This document shows, piece by piece, positions 25,915 through 34,911 of a DNA stretch of 64,000 nucleotides; the first letter of the stretch is position 1, and every line of letters begins with the position of its first letter. The notes beneath the pieces were generated by a model. It did not search any database and was not told the origin of the DNA. It worked only from the letters and a program-made list of their open reading frames with translations. A program made the translations under genes and the position numbers. Source of the DNA: Moritella sp. F3 (GTDB lineage: Bacteria; Pseudomonadota; Gammaproteobacteria; Enterobacterales; Moritellaceae). The stretch lies in contig NZ_BLRL01000001.1 of the NCBI RefSeq assembly GCF_015082335.1, positions 62,001 to 126,000 of the forward strand, read 5' to 3'.

Positions 25915-26486
25915 ATGAACTCCTAACTCGTCATCGTTTAATTTTCAAGCATGTTACCGTCGTTTTTTGTACGGAGCAAGCTCGCTAAGTGAGCGTTTTT
26001 ATGTTTTATGTTTGTAAGTCCTTGGTTTGGACTTCTAAGTGATTGACCCTAAAAGGGCTAAAATTATTTTTAAAATAATTCAACTTTATAGTGTTATATC
26101 TCACTTATGTGCTACTGGAAGTGATTTATATAAATAGCAATGTGTTTTTAACTATAAATATGCTATTTCCTTCACCGTTTTATACCACTAGATAAACGTT
26201 ATAAATTGAGTTGGAGCGGGCTAAGTGGCATTGAAATGAATAAATTCAAGGTATGTTTGTAAATGGAGGTGCTTTACACTGTATAAAAATACGGCTTTGT
26301 CACGTGGTAATAATGCATTATTACCACGTGGTATTTGTCATTTACCAAGCAAGGGTATTAACAATCATTTAAAAATAAATATAATGGATGGCTAAAAATA
26401 GGCAGGCATTTACCACTGACTTACGTGTATTTCTACAGGAGTACGCTAATATTCAGTATGTCACCCGCTAACATAGAAGGCATCAA
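25915..26486. other. Upstream region of lyase copy B and of bestrophin gene
   Basis: About 570 bases with no gene, homologous to 24392-24974. It contains a palindromic stretch around TACCACGTGGTA (near 26323-26334), which is less symmetrical in unit A. It should hold divergent promoters. Confidence 0.55.
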
Positions 26487-27413
26487 ATGATTATCCGTGA
26501 TAAACCAAGTGTATTTAAATTATTTTTTATTCTAGAAGGTTCTATTATTCCGCTGGTATTTCCACAAATATTATTTATTGCGTTACTCAGTACCTTGGTC
26601 GCGGTTGCACAATACAATTTCCCTATTATATTTCCAACTTATACGATTGCACCATTTACCCTTTTAGGTGTGGCATTATCCTTGTTTTTAGGTTTCCGTA
26701 ATAATGCATGTTATGAACGTTGGTGGGAGGCTAGAAAACAATGGGGGCAGTTAATAGTCGATTCTCGTAGTTTAGCGAGACAAGTACATTCATTTATAGA
26801 TAGTAATAAAGAGGGTGGTGAGTTAATGCAAAAGCGATTAGTTAATCTGACCATCGCTTTTAATCATGCATTGCGACATCATCTACGCAAAACAGAACCT
26901 TGGGATGATATACGAAAATTTCTAGAACAAGAAGATATCGATTATCTTAAGAAATCCTATAACATTCCAGATTCGATATTGCGCTTGATGGGGGCAAAAC
27001 TTGGTACATGTAGACATAAAAAATTATTGTCTGATTTTCTAGTTCAAAGTATCGATGAACACATTACATCGATGACAAGTGTGCAAGCTGCATGTGAACG
27101 AATCGATAATACGCCATTACCATTTGCATATAGATTACTTGTTCAACGTACATCTTATTTATATTGCATCATATTACCCTTTGGACTTGTTGCGTCTCAA
27201 GGATTTGCCACACCACTATTTTGTGCAATAGTCGCGTATACATTTTTTGGATTAGATGCATTAAGTGAAGAGTTAGAAAAACCATTTGGTTTATCTTCTA
27301 ATGACTTACCACTGCACGCAATGACTCGCTCATTAGAAATTAGTCTTTTGGAATTGATGGGGGAAACTGACTTACCCGAGCCTATTAAACCTAAATCTCA
27401 TTTAATAGAATAG
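26487..27413 (+). CDS. Bestrophin-like channel (YneE/UPF0187 family)
   Basis: 308 aa inner-membrane protein. Family marks: FTLLGVALSLFLGFRNNACYERWWEARKQWG (here described in two parts, LFLGFRNNACYERWW and EARKQWGQL), RLLVQRTSYLYC and a C-terminal DLPLHAM. Bacterial bestrophins form pentameric ion channels, cation-selective in the one studied structure. No neighbour hints at a special role. Hydrophobic segments fit four main membrane spans. Confidence 0.85.
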   Translation: MIIRDKPSVFKLFFILEGSIIPLVFPQILFIALLSTLVAVAQYNFPIIFPTYTIAPFTLLGVALSLFLGFRNNACYERWWEARKQWGQLIVDSRSLARQVHSFIDSNKEGGELMQKRLVNLTIAFNHALRHHLRKTEPWDDIRKFLEQEDIDYLKKSYNIPDSILRLMGAKLGTCRHKKLLSDFLVQSIDEHITSMTSVQAACERIDNTPLPFAYRLLVQRTSYLYCIILPFGLVASQGFATPLFCAIVAYTFFGLDALSEELEKPFGLSSNDLPLHAMTRSLEISLLELMGETDLPEPIKPKSHLIE

Positions 27414-27480
27414 GTATTCTCTATAATTTATAGTACTTACTTTCTATAATTATTGAGAGTAAGCACTGTAAATTAGCAAG

Positions 27481-28359
27481 CTAAGCTGTTTTCATTTTCA
27501 ATAAATATTTAGGACCCACGCGATAAATCAACAGTGAAAACAATATTAAGCAACAACCTATCAATTTTGTCATTCCCATCGTTTCACCGTACCAAAGCAT
27601 GCTTAAAATTACAGTCCACACTGGTTCTAAAATCATAATGATCGCCGCATTTGCCGTGGTAGTATTTTTTTGACCTGCAGTTTGTAATGCATAGCGTAAG
27701 CTCGTTGCAATAAATACACTCATCGCTAACCAACCCCAGGTTTCAATACCGATTAATTCTGGCCAATTTTCGGTGAGTAATGAAACGGTAATACCTAAAA
27801 GACCAGTAACAAATAATTGAATACAGGTAAGTACTAGAGTTGGTATCTTTTGAGAAAAGTGACTGTTTAGATTAAACTGAATAGCTAACATGAATGCTGC
27901 AATTGCAAACCAGATTTGGCTACCTGATAACGACCAAACACTACCTTGAGATAAGAATATCAAACCTGAAATCGCGAAGGGTAATGAAAACCAAAACATA
28001 CGAGGAGGTCTATTTTTAAATAATAACCAAGCAACAATAGGTACTAACAGCATAGACAAACTCATGATAAAGGCACCTTCACCTAATGAGTCACTGATCG
28101 ATATGGCATATATCCAAAGTAATATTGCAGCGCCAAGAAAGCAGCCAACGGTTGAAGCTTGAAGTAACGTTTTACGATCTAACGATAACAGACCTCGATA
28201 ACAAAAAGGCAGTAATAATAATGACGCAAGAATAAACCTTAAACCGATGAAACCTGCACTGGGTAACCCTTGAATAGCTTCACTAGAAAATATCCAGCCG
28301 GCAGATGCGAGTAAGGTAGTGATAACCAATATAGAGTCGGCTTTATGGCTTTTTAACAT
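27481..28359 (-). CDS. DMT-family (EamA) transporter
   Basis: 292 aa from the ATG at 28359, chosen because AGGA lies six bases upstream; an ORF extension of 22 residues upstream is polar and unlikely. Ten hydrophobic segments in two EamA halves, e.g. FIGLRFILASLLLLPF and AIIMILEPVWTVILSMLWYGE, the latter a classical second-half motif. Drug/metabolite exporter of unknown substrate. No partner genes. Confidence 0.85.
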   Translation of the reverse strand: MLKSHKADSILVITTLLASAGWIFSSEAIQGLPSAGFIGLRFILASLLLLPFCYRGLLSLDRKTLLQASTVGCFLGAAILLWIYAISISDSLGEGAFIMSLSMLLVPIVAWLLFKNRPPRMFWFSLPFAISGLIFLSQGSVWSLSGSQIWFAIAAFMLAIQFNLNSHFSQKIPTLVLTCIQLFVTGLLGITVSLLTENWPELIGIETWGWLAMSVFIATSLRYALQTAGQKNTTTANAAIIMILEPVWTVILSMLWYGETMGMTKLIGCCLILFSLLIYRVGPKYLLKMKTA

Positions 28360-28710
28360 TATGTTCCTAGAAGTAAGTTTTAGTTGGTCATGATTAGATC
28401 CGTATTTTAACGCCATTCTTTTCAACTTCCCATTGTAGGCGCTATATTTAATGAATTATATTTGCTTAGTTGATTATGGATGAAGATCGCATCAGACATT
28501 AATAAGTGCCACACTTAGTTTTTTACCAACTAGTAATAATCGCACGGTATTCACTCCTATTAATCTAAAATAAGCTTCATTAGATCGCGCTTTAGTGTTC
28601 TCGTCAACTTTAAAATGACGATTGTAAGCTGTTGTATTATAAGTATTAAATCAGATTTTGTAATTGAATGGTGAATTTAAGGTCGTGTTTTTACGACATA
28701 TTAAATCTAC

Positions 28711-28726
28711 CTGTATGTATATACAG
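28711..28726 (+). promoter_or_regulatory. LexA-type box
   Basis: CTGTATGTATATACAG fits CTGT-N8-ACAG with the TATATA core usual in gammaproteobacteria. It is 38 bases before a 33-residue frame. Confidence 0.55.
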
Positions 28727-28764
28727 CTATATTGGTGTTCTAAATTTAGCCACTAACGAGTCGT

Positions 28765-28866
28765 ATGAATAGTAAAGTTATAATTAACGCCTTAAATAGT
28801 GGGGGTTTTATTAATATCTGGCAGTATATAGATGAAGAACAGCTTAAATACATTCATTTAAAATAA
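28765..28866 (+). CDS. Possible small peptide gene downstream of LexA-type box
   Basis: 33 codons, ATG to TAA, starting MNSKVIINALNSGGF and ending YIHLK. A ribosome binding site is weak (GAG only). It is listed because of its position after the SOS-type box; small SOS-induced peptides are known in other bacteria, but this one has no membrane segment. May be chance. Confidence 0.25.
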   Translation: MNSKVIINALNSGGFINIWQYIDEEQLKYIHLK

Positions 28867-29517
28867 AAATAAATACTCTAAGCTGTTGAATTTTAATATT
28901 AAAAGAGTGATTATTTGAAATTGATAGGCGTGCTGTGTAGATTCTATTAATCCTGATGGGTAATCATAGCCAAAAATCAAAAATAGGGGGCTAAAATAGA
29001 TTGAGCATAATTGGTTGTGTGAACAGTCCTAATTTCAATCGTATAAATGATTATTTGATGTAAATATTAAAATCTAATTATAATTTATTATTGTATCTTA
29101 TATTTTTATTATGAATTTAAACTTTAAGTCTTTATTTGATTAATTAGTCTGCACTAGTTTAGTTCAAATTGAGAGGGGTTTTAATTCTTAATGTGCATTT
29201 ATATTTGATGTATATAATTCACCCGTGATTGGGTGGTAATCTCTTTATTTCGTATAATGACCGTTAACAGAAATAAAGACTTTATATTTCAGTGTTTTAG
29301 CGCTGAATTGTTTAAGGTTGTAATGTGGTCGTTTAATGGTTGTGAAATTGAAATTGAAATGTAATTTAATACGTTCACTAATATCAAGCCTATGCATTCT
29401 AAAATTAGTCTACTAGTGAAGTAATAATTAAGGCATTAAATTAGTTATATATTAAAATGTAGAGTTAAGTTATAAGTCTTAAATGAACTTGAATTTATGT
29501 TATTATGTATTCACTTT

Positions 29518-29543
29518 AATTCTATTTTACATGAAATAGAATT
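29518..29543 (+). promoter_or_regulatory. Perfect inverted repeat, candidate operator
   Basis: AATTCTATTT (29518-29527) and AAATAGAATT (29534-29543), 31 bases before the ATG of a ribbon-helix-helix gene. Such proteins commonly bind their own promoters, so an autoregulatory operator is likely. Confidence 0.6.
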
Positions 29544-29573
29544 TTACTAACTCATAGACTCAATGGTATAAAT

Positions 29574-29969
29574 ATGAAGATTAAGCCTGACGCAACCAGA
29601 AAGAACAGCACGATAAGAATGTATGAAGATTTACTCGAAAAATTAGAAAGAATAAGCGAACAATGTAATGTTTCCAAAAGTCAGTTTGTTGAAGGTATGC
29701 TTGCGGATGTTTTTGAACATGGCATGAACAAACTACTATTGGGAACCGGGATTATTACCGTACACCTGAGTAATAAGATTACAAGGAAGCATGCAGAAAA
29801 TGTGTTGTTAGAAAACTATCCACAAATTAAAAATACGTTGTATATAGAAACAGATAATGATGATACTGAAATTACAGTTAACTTAAATGGTAATGAGTTC
29901 AGTCATGATGATGTTAGCTGCATGTTTCATGCAACGCTTAATGAAATGGTTCAGCTAATTGATAGCTAA
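29574..29969 (+). CDS. Ribbon-helix-helix DNA-binding protein
   Basis: 131 aa. The N-terminal part (about 10-50) reads STIRMYEDLLEKLERISEQC followed by NVSKSQFVEGML, the pattern of an Arc/CopG-type strand plus two helices. The C-terminal part (55-131) is acidic and of no known family. It lies tail-to-tail with the tyrosine recombinase gene, and could be a regulator or directionality factor of that element; this is inference from position. Confidence 0.65.
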   Translation: MKIKPDATRKNSTIRMYEDLLEKLERISEQCNVSKSQFVEGMLADVFEHGMNKLLLGTGIITVHLSNKITRKHAENVLLENYPQIKNTLYIETDNDDTEITVNLNGNEFSHDDVSCMFHATLNEMVQLIDS

Positions 29970-29997
29970 GTTTCTATTAATGAACTGTAGTTTCTGG

Positions 29998-30023
29998 AAT
30001 GGAAAGGCGAATGTCTTTCCATT
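29998..30023 (+). terminator. Hairpin after ribbon-helix-helix gene
   Basis: AATGGAAAG (29998-30006) and CTTTCCATT (30015-30023), perfect nine-base stem, 29 bases after the stop. Lacks a strong T-run; likely 3' end hairpin. Confidence 0.55.
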
Positions 30024-30126
30024 ATTTACATAGCTATTGTTACAGAATCTTGTTGTAGCTCTGAACCATATAGTTTTATGATAGGATTTTTTAAACCTTG
30101 CATACGAGTAGCGACGTTGGTCAGAT

Positions 30127-31215
30127 TTAATCGGCGTTAGTTATTGTTTCCAGGCGTTCTCTAAATTCTCTAACCGTCGCAAATTTATTATTCACACCAC
30201 GAGTGTAGAGCTCTACCATTCTTAATGTTTTCCATCTTCCTGCTCGCATAACTAATGAGTCATCAAAACCTGCGCTAACAAGATCGCAAGATGCACCAAC
30301 TCGAGCCGAGTGACCGCTAAAAGGTCGTTCCGGTAAATCGATATGTTCTTCGAAACTAAGTGCTAGATTATGTGTGGTAATAGCATGCCATGTGTTAGCA
30401 AATACCAGTTCAACCGTTTTCGTCGATATTGGTTTATCATACGGATTAGGTGTTATATCACTCAGCTTTAGCGTTTCTAATTTACCACCTCGTGGGGTAA
30501 TTCGTTTAAACAGAAATTGGCCATGGTGTGTAGCTACCTTCTGTAAATATAAAGGCAGTAATTTAGAAGTGAATTTGCTTAAATGTACAATCGAACCGTC
30601 TAATGATTTATCCGTTTTGGAATTAGTAATATTGATATTATATAGACCATTCACTTTTTGAACTTGATCGATAAACAAATTACAGGCTTCACTTTCACGT
30701 AGCAAACCGTCATAGCAAATGTTCAATAGTAAAACATTACGTATGGAAATCAGTGAGTTGATGTTAAGTTGGTCATTTACAAATCTAAGGTGATTATATG
30801 AAAAGGCCACGGCTTGCTTACGCTTTACACCTAGTTTGACCTCTTGTTTTGAGATTATTTTTAAACGAGCGGTGATCACTGTTTTGAAATAAGGGATCTC
30901 TAATCCTGCTAAACTGTGTATTTTAGAAACTGCCCAGGCATAAATACGTAACGTTTGCGCTTTGCAACCACGTTCATTTTCTTTGATAAGAAAAGATTCA
31001 AGTACAGTCGCATCTTGTAGAGGCAAGGGGATCACATTACGGCTAGCACAATAATCATTAAATTTACTCACATGGAAATGTAACGATTTTAGCGTGTTTT
31101 TTTCTAACTGTTCTTTACGATCACTGAACCTAATTAGGTTTTCAATGTGTTCTTCGCTTAAATTATTAGATGCAACAATCGATTTATTACTTATATTTAT
31201 CAATGCTTTAGGCAT
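30127..31215 (-). CDS. Tyrosine recombinase/integrase
   Basis: 362 aa. N-terminal core-binding domain (about 20-120), then a catalytic domain with Arg in LLRESEACN, Lys in NSKTDKS, HSAR (His and Arg) in FSGHSARVGAS, Trp in AGRWKTLRM in place of the second His, and the Tyr nucleophile in VELYTRGV. All catalytic residues are present. It lacks the integron-integrase insert. The promoter is overlapped by a LexA-type box. It might move a surrounding AT-rich island or be a remnant of one; no clear second boundary was found. Confidence 0.85.
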   Translation of the reverse strand: MPKALINISNKSIVASNNLSEEHIENLIRFSDRKEQLEKNTLKSLHFHVSKFNDYCASRNVIPLPLQDATVLESFLIKENERGCKAQTLRIYAWAVSKIHSLAGLEIPYFKTVITARLKIISKQEVKLGVKRKQAVAFSYNHLRFVNDQLNINSLISIRNVLLLNICYDGLLRESEACNLFIDQVQKVNGLYNINITNSKTDKSLDGSIVHLSKFTSKLLPLYLQKVATHHGQFLFKRITPRGGKLETLKLSDITPNPYDKPISTKTVELVFANTWHAITTHNLALSFEEHIDLPERPFSGHSARVGASCDLVSAGFDDSLVMRAGRWKTLRMVELYTRGVNNKFATVREFRERLETITNAD

Positions 31216-31258
31216 TATACATCCGCATTTATCAAAGACCTTAAATATTTACGCGACA

Positions 31259-31290
31259 ATTATAGCATTAACAACTGTATAAGCAAACAG
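31259..31290 (-). promoter_or_regulatory. Recombinase promoter overlapped by LexA-type box
   Basis: On the minus strand a TTGCTT -35 and a TATAAT -10 (plus-strand 31259-31264) are 16 bases apart. The box CTGTATAAGCAAACAG (31275-31290, plus strand) covers the -35 element and fits CTGT-N8-ACAG. LexA bound there would block transcription until DNA damage, as known for integron integrase genes. Confidence 0.6.
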
Positions 31291-31556
31291 TATAAATGGC
31301 TTGTTTTTTCGTGCGCTATGTGAAATCTGACGTTGTGTTCAGTATCCTAGCTAGTAGATTTCACGTATGGACGCGTAAATGACTCATTCATATAGCAATT
31401 ATACGAAATAATAGAATTTATTTCAGACCGTGTTAAGGCCGTTTTACTTTCCGTCATAAGGTTTATGGTTAGTCATTACGCTAAGTTTGTTAATTCCATC
31501 TCACATGTTAATTGATAGAAATTCAATTACTACACTTTATTAACAACCATGCTTGC

Positions 31557-31578
31557 ATACAGACCGGCCGGTCTGTAT
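31557..31578 (+). promoter_or_regulatory. TetR-type operator 1
   Basis: ATACAGACCGG plus CCGGTCTGTAT, a perfect 22-bp palindrome, 82 bases before the tetR start. Likely autoregulation. Confidence 0.8.
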
Positions 31579-31660
31579 AGTGGGTTATACAAGTTCTGAT
31601 AGATGTTTATTAATTTAAGTCATTATCAGTGACCCGTATTTGTAGTCAATAGAGAAATAT

Positions 31661-32260
31661 ATGGTCGACATTCGAGATTCAGAATTAACAAGACAAACCA
31701 TTTTAGATATAACTGCTGGTGAAATGTGGCAGCACGGTTATAAAGCGACGAGCTTGTCAGAGATTATCAAAAAGGCAAATGTTTCTAAAGGTGCACTTTA
31801 TCATCATTTTAAAAACAAACAGGCTCTGGGTTATGCTGTTTTTGAAGAGATTTTTGCAGCTCAATTTCACGAAATGTTCGAACCTGTTTTAGCACAAGAT
31901 GATGCAATTACGGCTTTAACCGAATTATTTGCTGTTATGCCATCTATGGGTTGTGAAGAAGATATGATTGGTGGTTGCCCAGTTAATACGATATCTCAAG
32001 AAATGTCATCGCAAGATGAAGGCTTTAGAGAACTTGCTAATAACATGTACCAGAAGAAAGTTAGAATGTTTGCTGAATCTTTTGAGCGAATGCAACAGTC
32101 CGGTAGTATTAAACAGGATGTTGATTGCAGATCATCGGCTTTACTCATCGTATCTTGTTTTCAAGGTATGATGAGCTTGATAAAAGTATCTCGTGATAAA
32201 CAGCAAATGATTGATTTACTTGATGGAATGAAGAATTACTTAAATGGTCTTAGAGCTTAG
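31661..32260 (+). CDS. TetR family repressor of the RND operon
   Basis: 199 aa. N-terminal helix-turn-helix (about 10-60) with TSLSEIIKKANVSKGALYHHF and KNKQALGYAV, typical of TetR/AcrR. The C-terminal ligand domain is of the class with MGCEEDMIGGCPVN. Upstream a perfect palindrome, and a related imperfect one before the RND gene, point to control of itself and the export operon. Ligand unknown, probably a hydrophobic or fatty-acid-like compound given the transporter class. Confidence 0.88.
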   Translation: MVDIRDSELTRQTILDITAGEMWQHGYKATSLSEIIKKANVSKGALYHHFKNKQALGYAVFEEIFAAQFHEMFEPVLAQDDAITALTELFAVMPSMGCEEDMIGGCPVNTISQEMSSQDEGFRELANNMYQKKVRMFAESFERMQQSGSIKQDVDCRSSALLIVSCFQGMMSLIKVSRDKQQMIDLLDGMKNYLNGLRA

Positions 32261-32428
32261 TTAAACCAGTAATTTAGGCATAAGTTAAGAATAATAGCGA
32301 ATAACATTCGCTTAAATTAGTATTTATGTCTACTATTTACTGTAATAGTGAATTTTAACGTATTGTAAGAATAGAGTTTAAACATTGTTTTATGGAGCAA
32401 TATTTAAGCTTTTTTTTGAACTTGAAAC

Positions 32429-32446
32429 ATACCGAGCGGTCGGTAT
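32429..32446 (+). promoter_or_regulatory. TetR-type operator 2
   Basis: ATACCGAGCGGTCGGTAT, an imperfect palindrome sharing the ACCG-CGGT elements of operator 1, 52 bases before the RND gene. Confidence 0.6.
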
Positions 32447-32498
32447 TTAAGTTGAAAGTTTATTTGTATAAATACCTATTTTATAAGAAGGAAATAAA

Positions 32499-34895
32499 AT
32501 GAAACAACAAATGGATGTTAACAACGATAAATTTAGTCGTTATGCTGAATGGGTAGTTAAGTGGCGTTGGCTGTTAATCGTCACCTCCGTAATGTCTGTT
32601 TTAGCATTTAGTACTGGTAGCCGGTTACTTGCGTTTAACAATGATTACCGTATATTTTTTAGTCCAGACAACCCACAACTTATTGAATATGAGCAATTAC
32701 AACGCACTTATACTCAAATAGATAACATACTCTTTGCGGTTGTCCCTGAAAACGGTGATGTATTTTCAACAGAGGCTTTAGCTGCGTTGGAGGAATTAAC
32801 AAATCAAACATGGCAATTGCCGTACACGTTACGTGTCGATTCACCGACAAACTTTCAACATACAACATCTGAAAACGATGATCTTTGGGTTCGTGATTTG
32901 GTCTCTGATGCGACAGATATGTCTGAAAAACAAAGGCAATCTGCCCGTGATGTTGCATTAGCTGAGCCGTTTTTAAACGGACAATTAATCAATCCTTCAA
33001 CGTCTATTGCCGGTGTTAACGTTACTTTTCAGTTACCACAAAAATCTCTAGATGAAATTCCACAGTTGGTTGAAAAGGCACGTTTATTAGTGCAAGACAT
33101 TGAAAGTAAATATAAAGTTAAAATTCATTTAGCGGGTATGATCATGCTAAGTAACTCATTTTTTGAGGCCGCAACTTTGGATATGTCGACACTTGTACCA
33201 GCTATGTATCTCATTATTTTATTCGTCGCCTTATTATTATTACGTTCATTTACTGCAACCTTGGGTACCTTAGTTGTCATTATGTTTTCAATTATGTCTG
33301 GCATGGGGATCGCGGGTTACATGGGGGTACAATTAACGCCGCCAGCATTAGCATCAATGACAATTATAATGACGCTATCTGTTGCCGATTCGATTCATAT
33401 ATTAAGCACCATTATTGCCAGTATGCGTAAGGGTGTTGATAAATTAACAGCAATCAAAAATAGCATTCGTATCAATGCATCACCGGTAATTTTAACATCG
33501 GTAACGACTGCAATTGGTTTCCTATCAATGAACTTCAGTGAATCACCACCATTTCATGACTTAGGTAATATTACCGCCGTTGGTGTCATGGCCGCTATGT
33601 TATTGTCCTTAACATTACTGCCTGCGATGATGCTCGTTTTACCATTACGTATAAAAAAGGTAGAAACACAATCAAATAAAAAAATGGAAAGGTTAGGTAG
33701 TTGGGTTATCCATAAACAAAAACCTATTTTGATCGCATCGACATTAGTCTCTGTATTGCTATTGTCCTTCATTCCTAAAAATACATTAAACGACAACTTT
33801 GTTGATTATTTTGATGAATCCATGGTGTTCAGACAAGCGAGTGAAATCATCGATGAGAAGTTTACAGGTGTTTATCAGATCCAATACTCACTCGATTCAG
33901 GTCAAACGAATGGTGTAAGTCAGCCTGAATTTCTCAATAAAGTAAGTGATTTCACAGACTGGTTACGTGAACAACCCGAGGTAAGACATGTAAATACCAT
34001 TACAGACACTTTCAAACGCTTGAACATGAACTTGCATGGCGATGATAAATCTTTCTACCGTCTACCTGAAGATGCGGAGTCCGCTGCACAATATCTATTG
34101 TTATATGAACTGTCTCTTCCTTATGGTCTTGATCTAAACAACCAACTTAATGTTAGTAAATCTTCAACCCAAGTAATTGTTACTGTGAGTAATATGCCAT
34201 CTGGAGATCTAGTTGATATCGCAGAACGTGGTACGGATTGGTTGCAAGTCAATGCCAATATTAGGGCCATAGGTGTTGGTCCTGCAGTGATGTTCTCGCA
34301 TATATCAGAACGCAATATCGATAGTATGATCGGCGGTACCTTGATTGCGGTGATTATTATTTCACTGTTAATAGGTATTGCATTGCGCAGTGTGAAGTTG
34401 GGTATCGTTAGCTTAATTCCTAACTTATTACCTGCAGGATTAGCGTTTGGATTATGGGGACTATTTGTTGGAGAAGTGAATCTTGCAGTTGCGATGGTAA
34501 CAGGCATGGTGCTTGGGATTGTGGTTGACGATACCATCCACTTTTTAAGTAAGTATCAACGAGCGCGGACTGAAAAACTGTTGGCACCTGAAGCTGCGGT
34601 TCTCTATGCATTTTCAACCGTGGGCACTGCAATTGTTGTGACTTCCTTTATCTTAATTGCCGGGTTTAGCGTGTTGGCACAATCAAGTTTTGGTATGAAT
34701 TCTAACATGGCCATTTTAACCGCCATTGCCATTGCGATTGCGATGATTGCCGACTTCTTATTGTTGCCGGTTCTTTTACTCAAGATGGAAGCAAGAAGTA
34801 AAGATCACAAAGATGAAAACATGCCAAGCAAACATCTAAAAGCGGCAGATAAAAGCAAAGTTAATAAGCACACACATAAATTAGCATCTGAATAA
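32499..34895 (+). CDS. RND/MMPL-family exporter
   Basis: 798 aa inner-membrane transporter with two-fold internal symmetry: a first span near 20-40, a periplasmic loop, five spans (about 225-390) and the same again (about 410 to 770). MMPL/SSD features include GMGIAGYMGVQLTPPALASM and a proton-relay-like SVADSIHI, and in the second half GMVLGIVVDDTIHFLSKY. Downstream LolA-like and outer-membrane genes are 16 and 7 bases apart, so one operon is likely. Such MMPL proteins export lipids or hydrophobic compounds; the substrate is unknown. Confidence 0.88.
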   Translation: MKQQMDVNNDKFSRYAEWVVKWRWLLIVTSVMSVLAFSTGSRLLAFNNDYRIFFSPDNPQLIEYEQLQRTYTQIDNILFAVVPENGDVFSTEALAALEELTNQTWQLPYTLRVDSPTNFQHTTSENDDLWVRDLVSDATDMSEKQRQSARDVALAEPFLNGQLINPSTSIAGVNVTFQLPQKSLDEIPQLVEKARLLVQDIESKYKVKIHLAGMIMLSNSFFEAATLDMSTLVPAMYLIILFVALLLLRSFTATLGTLVVIMFSIMSGMGIAGYMGVQLTPPALASMTIIMTLSVADSIHILSTIIASMRKGVDKLTAIKNSIRINASPVILTSVTTAIGFLSMNFSESPPFHDLGNITAVGVMAAMLLSLTLLPAMMLVLPLRIKKVETQSNKKMERLGSWVIHKQKPILIASTLVSVLLLSFIPKNTLNDNFVDYFDESMVFRQASEIIDEKFTGVYQIQYSLDSGQTNGVSQPEFLNKVSDFTDWLREQPEVRHVNTITDTFKRLNMNLHGDDKSFYRLPEDAESAAQYLLLYELSLPYGLDLNNQLNVSKSSTQVIVTVSNMPSGDLVDIAERGTDWLQVNANIRAIGVGPAVMFSHISERNIDSMIGGTLIAVIIISLLIGIALRSVKLGIVSLIPNLLPAGLAFGLWGLFVGEVNLAVAMVTGMVLGIVVDDTIHFLSKYQRARTEKLLAPEAAVLYAFSTVGTAIVVTSFILIAGFSVLAQSSFGMNSNMAILTAIAIAIAMIADFLLLPVLLLKMEARSKDHKDENMPSKHLKAADKSKVNKHTHKLASE

Positions 34896-34911
34896 TATAA
34901 GGATATAAATC

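Larger units (their letters stand above)
24975..26483. repeat. Tandem duplication, unit B
   Basis: Second unit of the duplication, direct orientation, ending just before the bestrophin gene. Since the bestrophin leader is present at the end of both units, unit B is probably next to the ancestral right flank. Confidence 0.85.
28440..29573. other. Long AT-rich region with LexA-type box and small reading frame
   Basis: About 1.1 kb without a clear gene. It contains a small hairpin (GTCGT/ACGAC near 28682-28697), a LexA-type box CTGTATGTATATACAG (28711-28726) and an ATG-led 33-residue frame (28765-28866) just after it. Otherwise very AT-rich, suggesting a horizontally acquired segment or a regulatory/replication-like region. 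No iterons were found. Confidence 0.5.
31216..31660. other. Recombinase/TetR divergent region with nested inverted repeats
   Basis: About 445 bases holding the recombinase promoter, a LexA-type box, two nested inverted repeats (ATTTACGCG 31247-31255 with CGCGTAAAT 31372-31380, and GTGAAATCT 31320-31328 with AGATTTCAC 31356-31364) and the TetR palindrome. The nested repeats may be recombinase arm or core sites. Confidence 0.6.

Noticed and set aside
30127-31215. Tyrosine recombinase as the integron integrase of the cassette array
   Set aside because: It is 17 kb away from the attC sites and lacks the extra insert typical of IntI; there is no attI-like site near it.
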